Source of the DNA: an uncultured Verrucomicrobiota bacterium
GTDB lineage: Bacteria > Verrucomicrobiota > Kiritimatiellia > CAIVKH01
Length of the DNA: 64,000 bases
Direction: 5' to 3'
Assembly (NCBI GenBank): GCA_937996795.1
Contig: CALKUH010000017.1
Location: 3,844 to 67,843 of the forward strand
Each line of letters begins with the position of its first letter. The stretch's first letter is position 1. This document shows positions 1 through 8,257 of the stretch, piece after piece. The position numbers and the translations under genes were made by a program. The notes below the pieces were generated by a model. It was not told the DNA's origin and did no database searches. It worked only from the letters and a program-made list of their open reading frames with translations.

Positions 1-507
1 AGCAATTTCGCCGGCATCGCGTTCCCCTGGCTGCAGCGCAAGCTCGCGGGGAAGAAGGACTACCGGATCGTCGCCGTGGAGCCCGCGTCCTGCGCGTCGC
101 TCACGCGGGGCGAGCTGCGGTATGACTTCGGCGACACCGCCGGCATGACACCGCTGATGATGATGCACACGCTGGGGCACGATTTTATCCCGCCGAAAAT
201 CCATGCGGGCGGCCTGCGCTATCACGGCATGGCCCCGATGGTCAGCCACGCCCGCAAGCTCGGCCTGATTGAGGCCGTCGCGTATCCGCAGACGCGGGTG
301 TTTGAAAGTGCCGTGACCTTTGCCCGCACGGAGGGGCTGATTCCTGCGCCGGAGCCGTCGCACGCCATCGCCTCGGTGATGGAGGAGGCGCTCAAGGCTC
401 GGGAGGAGGGGCGGCGCCGCATCATCCTCTTTAACCTCTGCGGCCACGGCCTGCTCGACATGTCGTCCTATGAGTCGTTCTTGAGCGGAAAACTGAAGGA
501 CGAATGA
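1..507 (+). CDS. trpB: TrpB-like PLP enzyme, C-terminal part (5' truncated by window)
   Basis: The frame is open from base 1, so the start lies outside the window; 168 residues are visible. The segments GELRYDFGDTAGMTPLMMMH and GGLRYHGMAPMVSHARKLGL, then a C-terminal IILFNLCGHGLLDM, match the C-terminal half of tryptophan synthase beta chains of the TrpB2 type, which join indole and serine in a PLP-dependent reaction. The usual TrpB1 partner TrpA is not next to it. The PLP lysine lies upstream and cannot be checked. Family assignment is from recalled motifs; whether it makes tryptophan or acts on another acceptor is open. Confidence 0.8.
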   Translation, partial: SNFAGIAFPWLQRKLAGKKDYRIVAVEPASCASLTRGELRYDFGDTAGMTPLMMMHTLGHDFIPPKIHAGGLRYHGMAPMVSHARKLGLIEAVAYPQTRVFESAVTFARTEGLIPAPEPSHAIASVMEEALKAREEGRRRIILFNLCGHGLLDMSSYESFLSGKLKDE

Positions 508-535
508 CCCTGTCCCGCCCCGATACCCCCAGCAA

Positions 536-605
536 AGCGCCCAATTTGCTATTGATTTGGATGGGCGCAGGCCCTATGAATTTCAACCGTCACGCCGGAG
601 TTGAA
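536..605 (+). other. Structured leader upstream of the RRM gene
   Basis: Two hairpins can be drawn in the gap before the RRM protein: GCGCCCA/TGGGCGC around 536-569, and TTCAAC/GTTGAA at 582-587 and 600-605. The first could end the upstream trpB-like transcript, although no T-run follows it. Alternatively both belong to a 5' leader of the RNA-binding protein gene. No known RNA family was recognised. Confidence 0.3.
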
Positions 606-673
606 GGTCGCTGGCTCATCGGGTGAAGGAACAAAAACAAGCGACAAAAGAAAGAGCAGAGGTAGAGCAGGTA

Positions 674-1087
674 GTGAACATATTCGTTGGCAATCTTCCC
701 TATGGGGCAACGGACATGGACCTTCGGGCCGCATTTGAGGCCCATGGCACCGTCAGCTCGGCGAGCGTGATCCTGGACAAATTTACCGGCAAGTCGCGGG
801 GCTTCGGCTTCGTCGAGATGCCGAATGCCGACGAGGCCCGCGCGGCCATCGCGGCGCTGAATGACCAAGACCTCAAGGGCCGTCCGCTTCGCGTCAACGA
901 AGCGCAGCCCCGCGAGGAGCGTCCCCGTCGCGAACGTCGTGACTGGGGCGATGGCGGCGGTGGTGGTGGCGGTGGCGGCGGAGATCGCGGCGGGTTCCGC
1001 GGTGGCGATCGCGGCGACCGCGGTGGTTATCGTGGTGGCGACCGTGGCGATCGCGGAGATCGCGGCGGCTTCCGCGGCGGTTACTGA
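674..1087 (+). CDS. RRM-domain RNA-binding protein with RGG-rich tail
   Basis: A 137-residue protein. Residues 1-80 form one RNA-recognition motif, with RNP2 (NIFVGNLPYG) at the N-terminus and RNP1 (KSRGFGFVEM) about 40 residues later. The tail after residue 90 is Arg/Gly/Asp-rich with repeated GGDRGDRGG-type units. This is the layout of small bacterial and cyanobacterial RRM proteins that bind single-stranded RNA, often during cold response. The GTG at 674 is chosen because homologues begin directly at RNP2 and an AGAGG lies about 11 bases upstream; an in-frame GTG at 623 would add 17 residues. A strong hairpin terminator follows, so it is probably transcribed alone. Confidence 0.9.
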   Translation: MNIFVGNLPYGATDMDLRAAFEAHGTVSSASVILDKFTGKSRGFGFVEMPNADEARAAIAALNDQDLKGRPLRVNEAQPREERPRRERRDWGDGGGGGGGGGGDRGGFRGGDRGDRGGYRGGDRGDRGDRGGFRGGY

Positions 1088-1107
1088 TCAACGCCCGGTG
1101 GTTTGTG

Positions 1108-1141
1108 AAACAGCCGTCCTGCGAGAGCGGGACGGCTGTTT
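1108..1141 (+). terminator. Rho-independent terminator after the RRM gene
   Basis: A perfect 12-bp stem (AAACAGCCGTCC pairing with GGACGGCTGTTT) closes a 10-base loop and runs into TTTCCGTTT. It sits 20 bases after the RRM stop codon. Because the stem begins with A's it may also serve the convergent surE transcript. Confidence 0.85.
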
Positions 1142-1178
1142 CCGTTTAATCGACCGCGGGGGTGGGGCTGGTCCGGCG

Positions 1179-1937
1179 TTACTGCGATTCCCACGTTGAC
1201 TTGAAATCCGCCAGGACGCGGTGGTGCGTCAGGTCGAACCAGATCGGCGTGAGGGAGACGTAGCCCTCCTCCAGCGCCTGGATGTCCGTGCCCGCGCCAT
1301 CACCCAGCAACTCCATCTCACCGTCCATCCAGTAGTACACATTATTCCGCGGGTCGGTGCGGCGGTGGAAGATTTCGACGAAGCGCGACCGGCCCATGCG
1401 CGTCACGCGATAGCCCTTGAGTTGTTCGAAGGGGATGTTGGGGACGTTGACGTTCAGCAGCGTTTCCGGAGGGAGTCCGTGGCGGGCCAGCTTCGGCACG
1501 AGGTCGCGCGCGACGCGGGCCGGCGTGTCCCAGAGGGGATCGGTGAACGTGGCCAGCGAAATGGCCATGCTCGGGATGCCGAGGATCGTGCCCTCCGTTG
1601 CGGCGGAGACCGTGCCGGAATAGATCACGCTGATCCCGGCGTTGGGCCCGAGGTTGATGCCGCTGACCACGAGGTCCGGGCGCTGCGGGAGCAGGCTGTA
1701 CACGGCCAGTTTCACGCAGTCCGCGGGCGTGCCGCCGACCGCGTGGCCGAAGAAATGCCCGTCGCGATCCACCGGCTTGCACTTGATGGGATTGGAAATC
1801 GTGATGGCGTGCCCGACCGCGCTTTGCTCCGCGTGCGGGGCGACGACATGCACGTCGCCGAGGTCGCGCACCGCATGGTAGAGCGCATGGATGCCGGGCG
1901 CGTGGATGCCATCGTCATTGGCGACAAGAATACGCAT
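1179..1937 (-). CDS. surE: 5'/3'-nucleotidase SurE
   Basis: 252 residues. The N-terminus MRILVANDDGIHAPG carries the paired metal-binding aspartates (residues 8-9) of the SurE family, and SGINLGPNAG near residue 95 supplies the conserved Asn. SurE proteins remove phosphate from 5' and 3' nucleoside monophosphates and sometimes polyphosphate, in the cytoplasm. Length agrees with the family (about 250). The frame stays open well upstream, but the ATG at 1937 is the only start matching the family's N-terminus; the upstream extension overlaps the SRP RNA gene on the other strand and looks non-coding. It is divergent from dnaX. Confidence 0.95.
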   Translation of the reverse strand: MRILVANDDGIHAPGIHALYHAVRDLGDVHVVAPHAEQSAVGHAITISNPIKCKPVDRDGHFFGHAVGGTPADCVKLAVYSLLPQRPDLVVSGINLGPNAGISVIYSGTVSAATEGTILGIPSMAISLATFTDPLWDTPARVARDLVPKLARHGLPPETLLNVNVPNIPFEQLKGYRVTRMGRSRFVEIFHRRTDPRNNVYYWMDGEMELLGDGAGTDIQALEEGYVSLTPIWFDLTHHRVLADFKSTWESQ

Positions 1938-2039
1938 GGGTGGAATCTGGCACGCGACACGGCGGCGAACAAGCGGGAAACTTTTTCCGCGCGTGTTCCG
2001 CCGAAGGCTTGCTACGCGCGGGGCCGCGGGGTACGGTCT

Positions 2040-2318
<279 letters not shown>

Positions 2319-2357
2319 CGGGTGCACGGTCATCTTTCAACCAAACAGGTGGAACGC

Positions 2358-4061
2358 GTGGCGGAGAAAAAGAAAACATCGCACGAGGTGCTGGCGCGCA
2401 AATACCGGCCGCAGGTGTTCGCCGATGTCGTGGCCCAGCAGCATGTGACCCAGACGCTGGCGAACGCCATTTCGTCGGGGCGCATCGCGCAAGCGTATCT
2501 CTTCGTCGGGCCGCGCGGCGTGGGCAAGACCACGCTGGCCCGCATCTATGCCAAGGCGCTGAACTGCGAAAAGGGGCCGACCGCGGAGCCGTGCAACCAG
2601 TGCGACCTGTGCCGGTCCATCGCCGAAGGCCGCTGTCTTGACGTCCTCGAATTCGACGCGGCCTCAAACACGCAGGTCGATCGCGTGCGCGAGATCATTC
2701 TCGACCACATCGGCTTTGCCCCGGCGCAGGCGCGCTACAAGGTGTTTATCATCGACGAAGTGCACATGCTGTCCGGTTCTTCGTTCAACGCGCTGCTCAA
2801 GTCGCTGGAGGAGCCGCCCGCGCACGTGAAGTTCGTGTTTGCGACGACGGAGCCGCAGAAGATTCCCGCCACGATCCTGTCGCGCTGCCAGCGCTTTGAT
2901 TTGCGCCGCATCCCGACGGGCGAAATCGCCGCGCAGCTGGAAAAGATTGCGAAGCTCGAAAAGGTGAAGCTGGCCGGCGATGCCGCGCTCGCCATCGCGC
3001 GCGGCGCCGAGGGCGGCATGCGCGACGCTGAATCCGCGCTGGACCAGTTGATGGCCTTCTGCGGCGACACCGTGACGGAAGAGGATGTGCTCTCGGTCTT
3101 CGGCCTTGTTTCCTGGCGCAGTTTGCAGGAGTTGACCGGCGCCCTGCTCAAGGGGGATGTGGCCGCGCTGCTGGAACAGATTGCGGCGCTGGACAACGGC
3201 GGCAAGGACCTCCAGCGTCTGTCAGTCGAACTGCTGGAATACTTCCGCGACTTGCTCGTTGTTTCCTACACGGGCCGCCTCGCGGGTGAAGCCGACGCAA
3301 ACGACGCGCGGCTGGCCGTGCTGCAGGCGCAGGCGAAAGGCGTGGAGCAGGGCCGCCTCGTCCGGATTACGGATCTGATGGTCGAACTCCAGTCACAGCT
3401 CCGCTACGCGCTCTCGCGCCGCACCCTGCTGGAGGTCGCGCTCGTTCGCGCGGCGCGCGCGGCGACCGCGGTGACGCTCGACGAAGTGCTTCAGGCGCTG
3501 GCTGAAGCGCCGGACGTCGCGCCGCTTCGTGCCGCTCCGGCTTCCGCGCCAATGCCTCCGCCTCCGTCGTCCTCGCGCGTGGAGGCGGAAGCCCGCCCCG
3601 CGCCGCCCGCGGCGCGTCCGCGCCCTGCCGCCCCCGCGTCGATGAACCCCGCGGAGGAACTTGCGCTGCTGGTGAAGGAGTGGAGCGCGCTCGCGGACAA
3701 GGCCGGCGCCGTCAATCCCATCATCCGCAACAGCATGAAGGACGCCCGTCCGGTGGCCGTGGACCCGGATCGCGTGCAGATCGCGTTCGATCCCGAGTTT
3801 TCGGAAAGTCGCGAGAAGCTGAACATCGGGCGCAACATCCGCCTGTTGCAGAAAATGATCGAGGACCTTCTGCACCGGCCGGTGACCCTCGATCTGACGA
3901 TCGCACCGCGCGAAGGGGCTGATCCATCGCACGCCCCCGAACCGGCCCCGGGTCGCGCGTCGCCCCCCGCCGCGTCCTCGCGGAAGGACTGGCGGAGCGA
4001 GGCGGCGGTGAAGCGCGCGCTGGATGCGTTTAACGGCGATATCGTGGATGTTCGCGAATAG
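2358..4061 (+). CDS. dnaX: DNA polymerase III subunit gamma/tau
   Basis: 567 residues from the GTG at 2358, which has AGGTGG 7 bases upstream; the open frame extends to 2304 but that part overlaps the end of the SRP RNA. It shows LARKYRPQVFADVV, Walker A GPRGVGKTTLAR, a zinc-binding cluster CNQCDLC, Walker B KVFIIDEVHML and the SRC motif (LSRCQRF). DnaX loads the sliding clamp and organises the replicase. A Pro/Ala-rich linker (about residues 395-440) leads to a C-terminal domain. I saw no A/T-rich slippery heptamer, so there is no sign of a frameshifted gamma form. It is first in the dnaX-ybaB-recR operon. Confidence 0.96.
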   Translation: MAEKKKTSHEVLARKYRPQVFADVVAQQHVTQTLANAISSGRIAQAYLFVGPRGVGKTTLARIYAKALNCEKGPTAEPCNQCDLCRSIAEGRCLDVLEFDAASNTQVDRVREIILDHIGFAPAQARYKVFIIDEVHMLSGSSFNALLKSLEEPPAHVKFVFATTEPQKIPATILSRCQRFDLRRIPTGEIAAQLEKIAKLEKVKLAGDAALAIARGAEGGMRDAESALDQLMAFCGDTVTEEDVLSVFGLVSWRSLQELTGALLKGDVAALLEQIAALDNGGKDLQRLSVELLEYFRDLLVVSYTGRLAGEADANDARLAVLQAQAKGVEQGRLVRITDLMVELQSQLRYALSRRTLLEVALVRAARAATAVTLDEVLQALAEAPDVAPLRAAPASAPMPPPPSSSRVEAEARPAPPAARPRPAAPASMNPAEELALLVKEWSALADKAGAVNPIIRNSMKDARPVAVDPDRVQIAFDPEFSESREKLNIGRNIRLLQKMIEDLLHRPVTLDLTIAPREGADPSHAPEPAPGRASPPAASSRKDWRSEAAVKRALDAFNGDIVDVRE

Positions 4062-4075
4062 CTGAGGAGCAGCAC

Positions 4076-4384
4076 ATGGTCAACATGATGAAATTGATGA
4101 AGCAGGCGCAGGCGATGCAGGCCAACATGCAGAAACTGCAGGAGGACCTCGCGCAGCGTGAGTATAGTTTTTCCGCCGGTGGCGGTGCGGTGACGGCGGT
4201 CGCGGGTGGTGACATGACCATCCGCCGCCTGACCATATCGCCCCAGGTGGTCGACCCGTCGGATCTCGACATGTTGCAGGACCTCGTGCAGACGGCTGTA
4301 AACGGCGCGCTGGCCACGGCCCGCGATACCGCCTCCGCCGAGATGGGCAAACTCACCGGCGGCATGGGCCTGCCCGGACTTTAA
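4076..4384 (+). CDS. ybaB: YbaB/EbfC nucleoid-associated protein
   Basis: 102 residues, 14 bases after dnaX, with TGAGGAG before the ATG. The N-terminal helix is Met/Gln/Ala/Lys-rich (MMKLMKQAQAMQANMQKL) and is followed by the compact beta region VTAVAGGDMTIRRLTISPQV typical of the family. YbaB dimers bind DNA in tweezer form and help structure the nucleoid. The dnaX-ybaB-recR order is conserved across many bacteria, which supports the call. Confidence 0.93.
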   Translation: MVNMMKLMKQAQAMQANMQKLQEDLAQREYSFSAGGGAVTAVAGGDMTIRRLTISPQVVDPSDLDMLQDLVQTAVNGALATARDTASAEMGKLTGGMGLPGL

Positions 4385-4393
4385 TCGCACGCA

Positions 4394-4990
4394 ATGCCGG
4401 AGGCGCTGGACAAGTTGATCGGCAGTCTCGGCCGCCTGCCCGGTGTGGGCCGGCGTTCCGCGGAACGCATGGCCCTCGCCCTGTTGCGCGATCCCGGCCA
4501 GACGGGCGCGGACCTGCTCGCGTCGCTCCAGTCCGCCCTTCAACAACTCACGCCGTGCCGGGGCTGCGGGAACATCACCACTCGCGCGCAGGACCCATGT
4601 GCGCTGTGCACGGATCCCCGGCGCGATGCCGCGTTGCTGTGCGTGGTGGAGGAGCCCACCGACATCCTGACGATGGAGCGCGCGGGCGTATTCCGCGGTC
4701 GCTACCATGCGCTGATGGGACGCCTCTCGCCGATGCGGGGGGAGGGGGCGCGGAATCTTCGCGTGGAGCAACTGGTTGAGCGCGTCCGGCGCGAAGGCAT
4801 CCAGGAGGTCGTGCTGGCGCTGAACACCGACGTGGAAAGCGATGCCACGGCGTCCTACTTGCACGAGGTGCTGGCCAGCCTGCCGGTCAAGGTTACGCGG
4901 CTTGCCCGCGGTATTCCCGCGGGGAGCGGCCTGGCCTATACCGATGCCGTCACCCTGGCGCGTGCGATGGAAAATCGCCAGGCCTGGTGA
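4394..4990 (+). CDS. recR: Recombination mediator RecR
   Basis: 198 residues, the family's usual length. The N-terminus has a helix-hairpin-helix (SLGRLPGVGRRSAERMALAL). A four-cysteine zinc finger (CRGCGN...CALC, about residues 56-73) follows, then a Toprim domain beginning LLCVVEEPTDILTMER. RecR works with RecO/RecF to load RecA at single-strand gaps. It lies 9 bases after ybaB and is the last gene of the operon. Confidence 0.96.
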   Translation: MPEALDKLIGSLGRLPGVGRRSAERMALALLRDPGQTGADLLASLQSALQQLTPCRGCGNITTRAQDPCALCTDPRRDAALLCVVEEPTDILTMERAGVFRGRYHALMGRLSPMRGEGARNLRVEQLVERVRREGIQEVVLALNTDVESDATASYLHEVLASLPVKVTRLARGIPAGSGLAYTDAVTLARAMENRQAW

Positions 4991-5008
4991 CGCGCAATCC
5001 GCTTACGC

Positions 5009-5869
5009 TTACGCGGAACTGATCCGCCATCCGATTTCCCACTCCAGATGGCCGCCGGCGGGGACCATAAACGCCTGTCCGCTGGCATAGGCATCCTCAA
5101 GGGCGCTGCGCGGCCCCGGAATCGGTTCGAACGCGCATTCCTCTCGCTGCAGGTCCGGTTCGGTGGGGTAGCCGGCGCGGTCCCACCAGATGCCGAGGGT
5201 TTGGAACAGGTGCGGGGGCACGTCGACGGCAACGCTGAGGCCTTCGCGGAACTGGACCGTGAACGTGTGCTCGCTCAACTGGCGCAACATGAGCAGTCGC
5301 GCCACGCCACGCGGTGTTTCAAGCAAGTGCCGTTCAACGGCGGCGGGTTCCCGCAGGTCGAGGGGCTTCTGCGCGATGAGGTCGAAGCACGCTCCGAAAC
5401 GCGGGAGGCGCAGGCCGCGTATCCGCTGCGGCGGCATCAGCGGGTGCATGACGTGCTGGCAGGGCAGCACCTCATGCCCGAGGTTGTCGATACGGAACTG
5501 CCAGCGGATGCCAGCCGGTGTGAAGCTGATTTTGCGCCACAGGCGCGCGTCATACAGCGGAAGGTGAAAGGTGGATTCGAGCCCATCCGGAAGCAGCACC
5601 GTGGGGGCGAAGATCCGCCAGCAGGAGCCGTGATCCGGCACCGGAATGTCGCGTGTCGGGTGGTGCCCCGCCGTTACACTGGGGAAGCAATCGTCATAGC
5701 CGTAGACGGGGCGTGTCTCGTAGAGGCCGCAGGAAACGGGCGGACGAAAAGTCGAGGGCGGGCCCGTGAGCAAGTCGATATCCCGATACGCGAGGCGCGA
5801 GAGTCGCGCTCCATCCTCAGGGATGCAGTCGCAGCTCCAATCCGCGTCGCGATAGTGTACGGTCAGCAT
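5009..5869 (-). CDS. Aldose 1-epimerase-like (galactose-mutarotase fold) protein
   Basis: 286 residues from the ATG at 5869; 24 further residues are open upstream but look unlike the family. The succession of short beta-strand segments, such as WRKISFTPAGIRWQFRIDN, HVMHPLMPP and LGIWWDRAGYPTEP, fits the mutarotase-type beta-sandwich superfamily. The central HVMHP could supply a catalytic-type histidine. No signal peptide is seen. Substrate is unknown; a sugar epimerase or sugar-binding role is the likely range. It is convergent with recR and separated from it by 18 bases. Confidence 0.6.
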   Translation of the reverse strand: MLTVHYRDADWSCDCIPEDGARLSRLAYRDIDLLTGPPSTFRPPVSCGLYETRPVYGYDDCFPSVTAGHHPTRDIPVPDHGSCWRIFAPTVLLPDGLESTFHLPLYDARLWRKISFTPAGIRWQFRIDNLGHEVLPCQHVMHPLMPPQRIRGLRLPRFGACFDLIAQKPLDLREPAAVERHLLETPRGVARLLMLRQLSEHTFTVQFREGLSVAVDVPPHLFQTLGIWWDRAGYPTEPDLQREECAFEPIPGPRSALEDAYASGQAFMVPAGGHLEWEIGWRISSA

Positions 5870-5992
5870 GCTCACGCGTTTCCAGCGGGATCCACCTGCG
5901 TCTGCCGGCGTACCGGCAAACGCGGCGCGGATGCGCGACAAAGAAACATCCGCTTGATCACAGACCCGGTCGACCCGGGCAACAAAAGAGAA

Positions 5993-6067
5993 TGGCTCCG
6001 GCGGTAGGGCTCGAACCTACAACCTTGGCGTTAACAGCGCCCTGCTCTACCATTGAGCTACACCGGA
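5993..6067 (-). tRNA. tRNA-Asn (GTT)
   Basis: Read on the minus strand, a full cloverleaf can be drawn: acceptor TCCGGTG with CGCCGGA, D stem GCTC/GAGC, anticodon loop CTGTTAA with anticodon GTT, T stem GTAGG/CCTAC around TTCGAGC, discriminator G and an encoded CCA. The outermost anticodon-stem pair appears as G-A, so that stem is slightly imperfect. The two-nucleotide G-start and TTCGA loop are normal. Confidence 0.93.
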
Positions 6068-6125
6068 ACAAACGGCAGTGCGGGCGAAAATAATCTACCG
6101 CTGCCGTATGTCAAGCCTGCGTCGC

Positions 6126-6575
6126 TCAGTCCTTCAACGCATAGAGGCCGCGGCCCGTCTTGCGGACGCGTTTGTCCTTCGCCAGCGTCTGGTAGATGAT
6201 GGTCGGAAGGTTCTTCGAGCTCGATTTATAACCCAGCTTCGTGATGCCCGCGATGATGGCAGCGGCATTCTTCGGGGTTTCCTTGTCGAGCACCTTGATG
6301 ATGGCCTCGGCGAGGGTGATCTCGTTCTTCGGACGGCGGGCGCCCTTGCGCGCCTTGGGGGCCTTGGCTGCGGCTTTGCGTCCCGGTTTGGGCCCCGGCT
6401 TGCGTCCCGGTTTCGACGACAGGGCGCCGCCCAGCGCGGCGATTTCCGAGGTGACCGCGTCGAGTTTGCGCTGCAGGCGCGCGGCGAGTTTCCTGAGGCG
6501 CGGCAGTTTGCTCTGGCGGCGCTTAATTTCGGCAAGCAGTTCATTAATACTCAAACTGATCTTCTGGGCGGGCAT
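6126..6575 (-). CDS. HARE-type winged-helix DNA-binding protein
   Basis: 149 residues from the ATG near 6575, preceded by GGAG; an upstream TTG would add 20 poor residues. Three parts are visible: an N-terminal coiled coil (INELLAEIKRRQSKLPRLRK and on, about 1-55), a basic Lys/Pro/Ala/Gly linker (about 58-85, histone-H1-like), and a C-terminal winged helix (ITLAEAIIKVLDKETP...KNLPTIIYQTL...GRGLYAL) resembling the HARE-HTH domain of ASXL and of some bacterial proteins. A DNA- or chromatin-binding role is inferred. The upstream region is AT-rich compared with its surroundings. Confidence 0.7.
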   Translation of the reverse strand: MPAQKISLSINELLAEIKRRQSKLPRLRKLAARLQRKLDAVTSEIAALGGALSSKPGRKPGPKPGRKAAAKAPKARKGARRPKNEITLAEAIIKVLDKETPKNAAAIIAGITKLGYKSSSKNLPTIIYQTLAKDKRVRKTGRGLYALKD

Positions 6576-6669
6576 ATCGGACTCCTTATCTAATGGATAA
6601 TAAGGCGAATGTAATATCGTGCACGTGGAATGCAACTATAAATAATATTCGATGCGCGCCGGTCTGCTC

Positions 6670-7371
6670 TTAATGGTGCGCATCAATGGCATCGAGTGCC
6701 TGGATCGCGGCCTGCGTCTCGGCGTCGCGCTTCGTGGGGCCGGCGCCGGTGCCGCGCACCTCGCCGGCCACGCGGACTTCGACGGTATAGATCCGCTGGT
6801 GCGGCGGGCCTTCCTCGTGGATCACATGGTAATGCGGCATGCCGCTGCCGCCGCGTTGCGACCACTCCTGCAACGCGCCCTTTGGATTTTCGCGCTGGTG
6901 TCCGCTGGCGCTGGCTTCAAGGCCGGGGGAGAACAAGGTGCGGAATATTTTCTCAACCGCTTTCAAGCCGCCGTCGAGATAGGCGGCGCCGAGCACGGCT
7001 TCAAACGCGTCGGCGAGAATGGAGGCGCGGATGCGTCCGCCCCCGCGCTCTTCGCCGCGGCCCAGGCGGAGATGGGCGCCGAGATCGATGCGCGTTGCCA
7101 CTTCCGCCAGCGCCTTGGTGCTGGTGATGAGGCTGCGCATTTTGGTCAGCGTGCCCTCGGCGGCGGAGGGGTTGGCTTCAAACAGGCGGGCCGCGGCCAC
7201 CAGGCCCAGCGCGGCGTCGCCGAGGAATTCCATGCGCTGGTTGTCCGGGACGAGGTCGGGCTGTTCGTGTGCGTACGACGGGTGGGTGATGGCCTGTTCC
7301 AGCCAGCGTTTGCGGCGGAACCGGTAACCGAGCGCGCGTTCAAGCGCGCGGTATGGATTGCGTCCAATCAT
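6670..7371 (-). CDS. rnc: Ribonuclease III
   Basis: 233 residues. The family signature NQRMEFLGDAALGLV (about residues 44-58) carries the catalytic Glu/Asp. ILADAFEAVLGAAYLDGG gives the second acidic pair. A double-stranded RNA-binding domain closes the protein (NPKGALQEWSQ...GTGAGPTKRDAETQAA). RNase III cleaves dsRNA in rRNA and mRNA processing. The start overlaps the stop of the upstream recombinase by 4 bases, so the two are translationally coupled. Confidence 0.96.
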   Translation of the reverse strand: MIGRNPYRALERALGYRFRRKRWLEQAITHPSYAHEQPDLVPDNQRMEFLGDAALGLVAAARLFEANPSAAEGTLTKMRSLITSTKALAEVATRIDLGAHLRLGRGEERGGGRIRASILADAFEAVLGAAYLDGGLKAVEKIFRTLFSPGLEASASGHQRENPKGALQEWSQRGGSGMPHYHVIHEEGPPHQRIYTVEVRVAGEVRGTGAGPTKRDAETQAAIQALDAIDAHH

Positions 7372-8255
7372 GCGCGGGGATGATAGGTTTGATGGATGTG
7401 TTGCAGGCGTTGGCCGTCCACGTGCGTATAGATTTGCGTCGTCGCGATGTCCGCGTGCCCGAGCATTTCCTGGATGACGCGGAGCGGCGCGTTGTTGGCA
7501 AGCAGGTGGCTCGCGAAGGAGTGACGCAGCGTGTGCGGCGATACGGATTTCGCGATGCCGGCTTCACGCGCGCATCGGCGGATCATCTGCCAGATCGTGC
7601 GCCGGTTGAGCGGCGTGCCGCGGTTGGAAAGGAACACGGCGCGCTGCCGGCCGGCTTTGTCAAAATGGGGGCGTGCTTCATCGAGATAACGTCGCAGGTA
7701 GGTGGCCGCCGCTCCGCCGAGCGGGACAACGCGTTCCTTTCGCCCTTTGCCAAAGCAGCGCAGATAACCGGCATCGAATTGAAGATCCTCCAGCTTGAGG
7801 CTGGCCAGCTCGGAGACACGCAGGCCGGTGCCATACAAGGTTTCGAGGATCGCGCGGTCGCGTGTGCCCGCGGGTCGATCAAGGCGGGGCGCGTTCAGCA
7901 GGCGCTCGACATCGGTCGTCGTCAGCGTGTCCGGCAGCAGTTTCCACAACTTCGGTGAGTCCATGCTTTCGGTGACATTATCCGCGAGCAGGCCTTCGTG
8001 TTGCAGGTAGCGCAGGAAGACACGGATGGCGACGAGACGGCGGGAGAGGGACGGCGCGCTGAGGCCCGCGTCTTTTTCCGACATCAGGTAGTCGAGCACA
8101 TGGCGGCGGCTCAATTTGCCGAGCGAGGTGACGCCCGCGCGCTGGATAAACGCCGTGAAGCGACGGAGGTCGTGGGCGTACGCTTCACGCGTGTTCGGGC
8201 TCAACCCTTTTTCAAGGGTCAGGTAGTCCAGGAACTGGTCCAGCAGGACCTGCAT
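7368..8255 (-). CDS. xerD: Tyrosine recombinase XerC/XerD
   Basis: 295 residues. An N-terminal SAM-like core-binding domain (FLDYLTLEKGLSPNTREAYA) precedes the catalytic domain. The catalytic residues are visible: Arg in LYGTGLRVSEL, Lys in GKGRKERVVPL, HTLRHSFASHL, LGHADIATTQ and the Tyr in IYTHV. Xer recombinases resolve chromosome dimers at dif. The chromosomal operon setting (purC upstream, rnc downstream), with no phage genes nearby, supports a housekeeping Xer rather than an integrase. XerD versus XerC cannot be fixed from this copy alone. Confidence 0.9.
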   Translation of the reverse strand: MQVLLDQFLDYLTLEKGLSPNTREAYAHDLRRFTAFIQRAGVTSLGKLSRRHVLDYLMSEKDAGLSAPSLSRRLVAIRVFLRYLQHEGLLADNVTESMDSPKLWKLLPDTLTTTDVERLLNAPRLDRPAGTRDRAILETLYGTGLRVSELASLKLEDLQFDAGYLRCFGKGRKERVVPLGGAAATYLRRYLDEARPHFDKAGRQRAVFLSNRGTPLNRRTIWQMIRRCAREAGIAKSVSPHTLRHSFASHLLANNAPLRVIQEMLGHADIATTQIYTHVDGQRLQHIHQTYHPRA

Positions 8256-8257
8256 GG

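Noticed and set aside
861..1199. Ala/Val-rich frame over the RRM tail
   Set aside because: It is a shifted reading of the glycine-rich repeats and contains no domain.
2358..4061. Programmed frameshift in dnaX (gamma form)
   Set aside because: I found no A/T-rich slippery heptamer with a downstream stem in the region where E. coli shifts.
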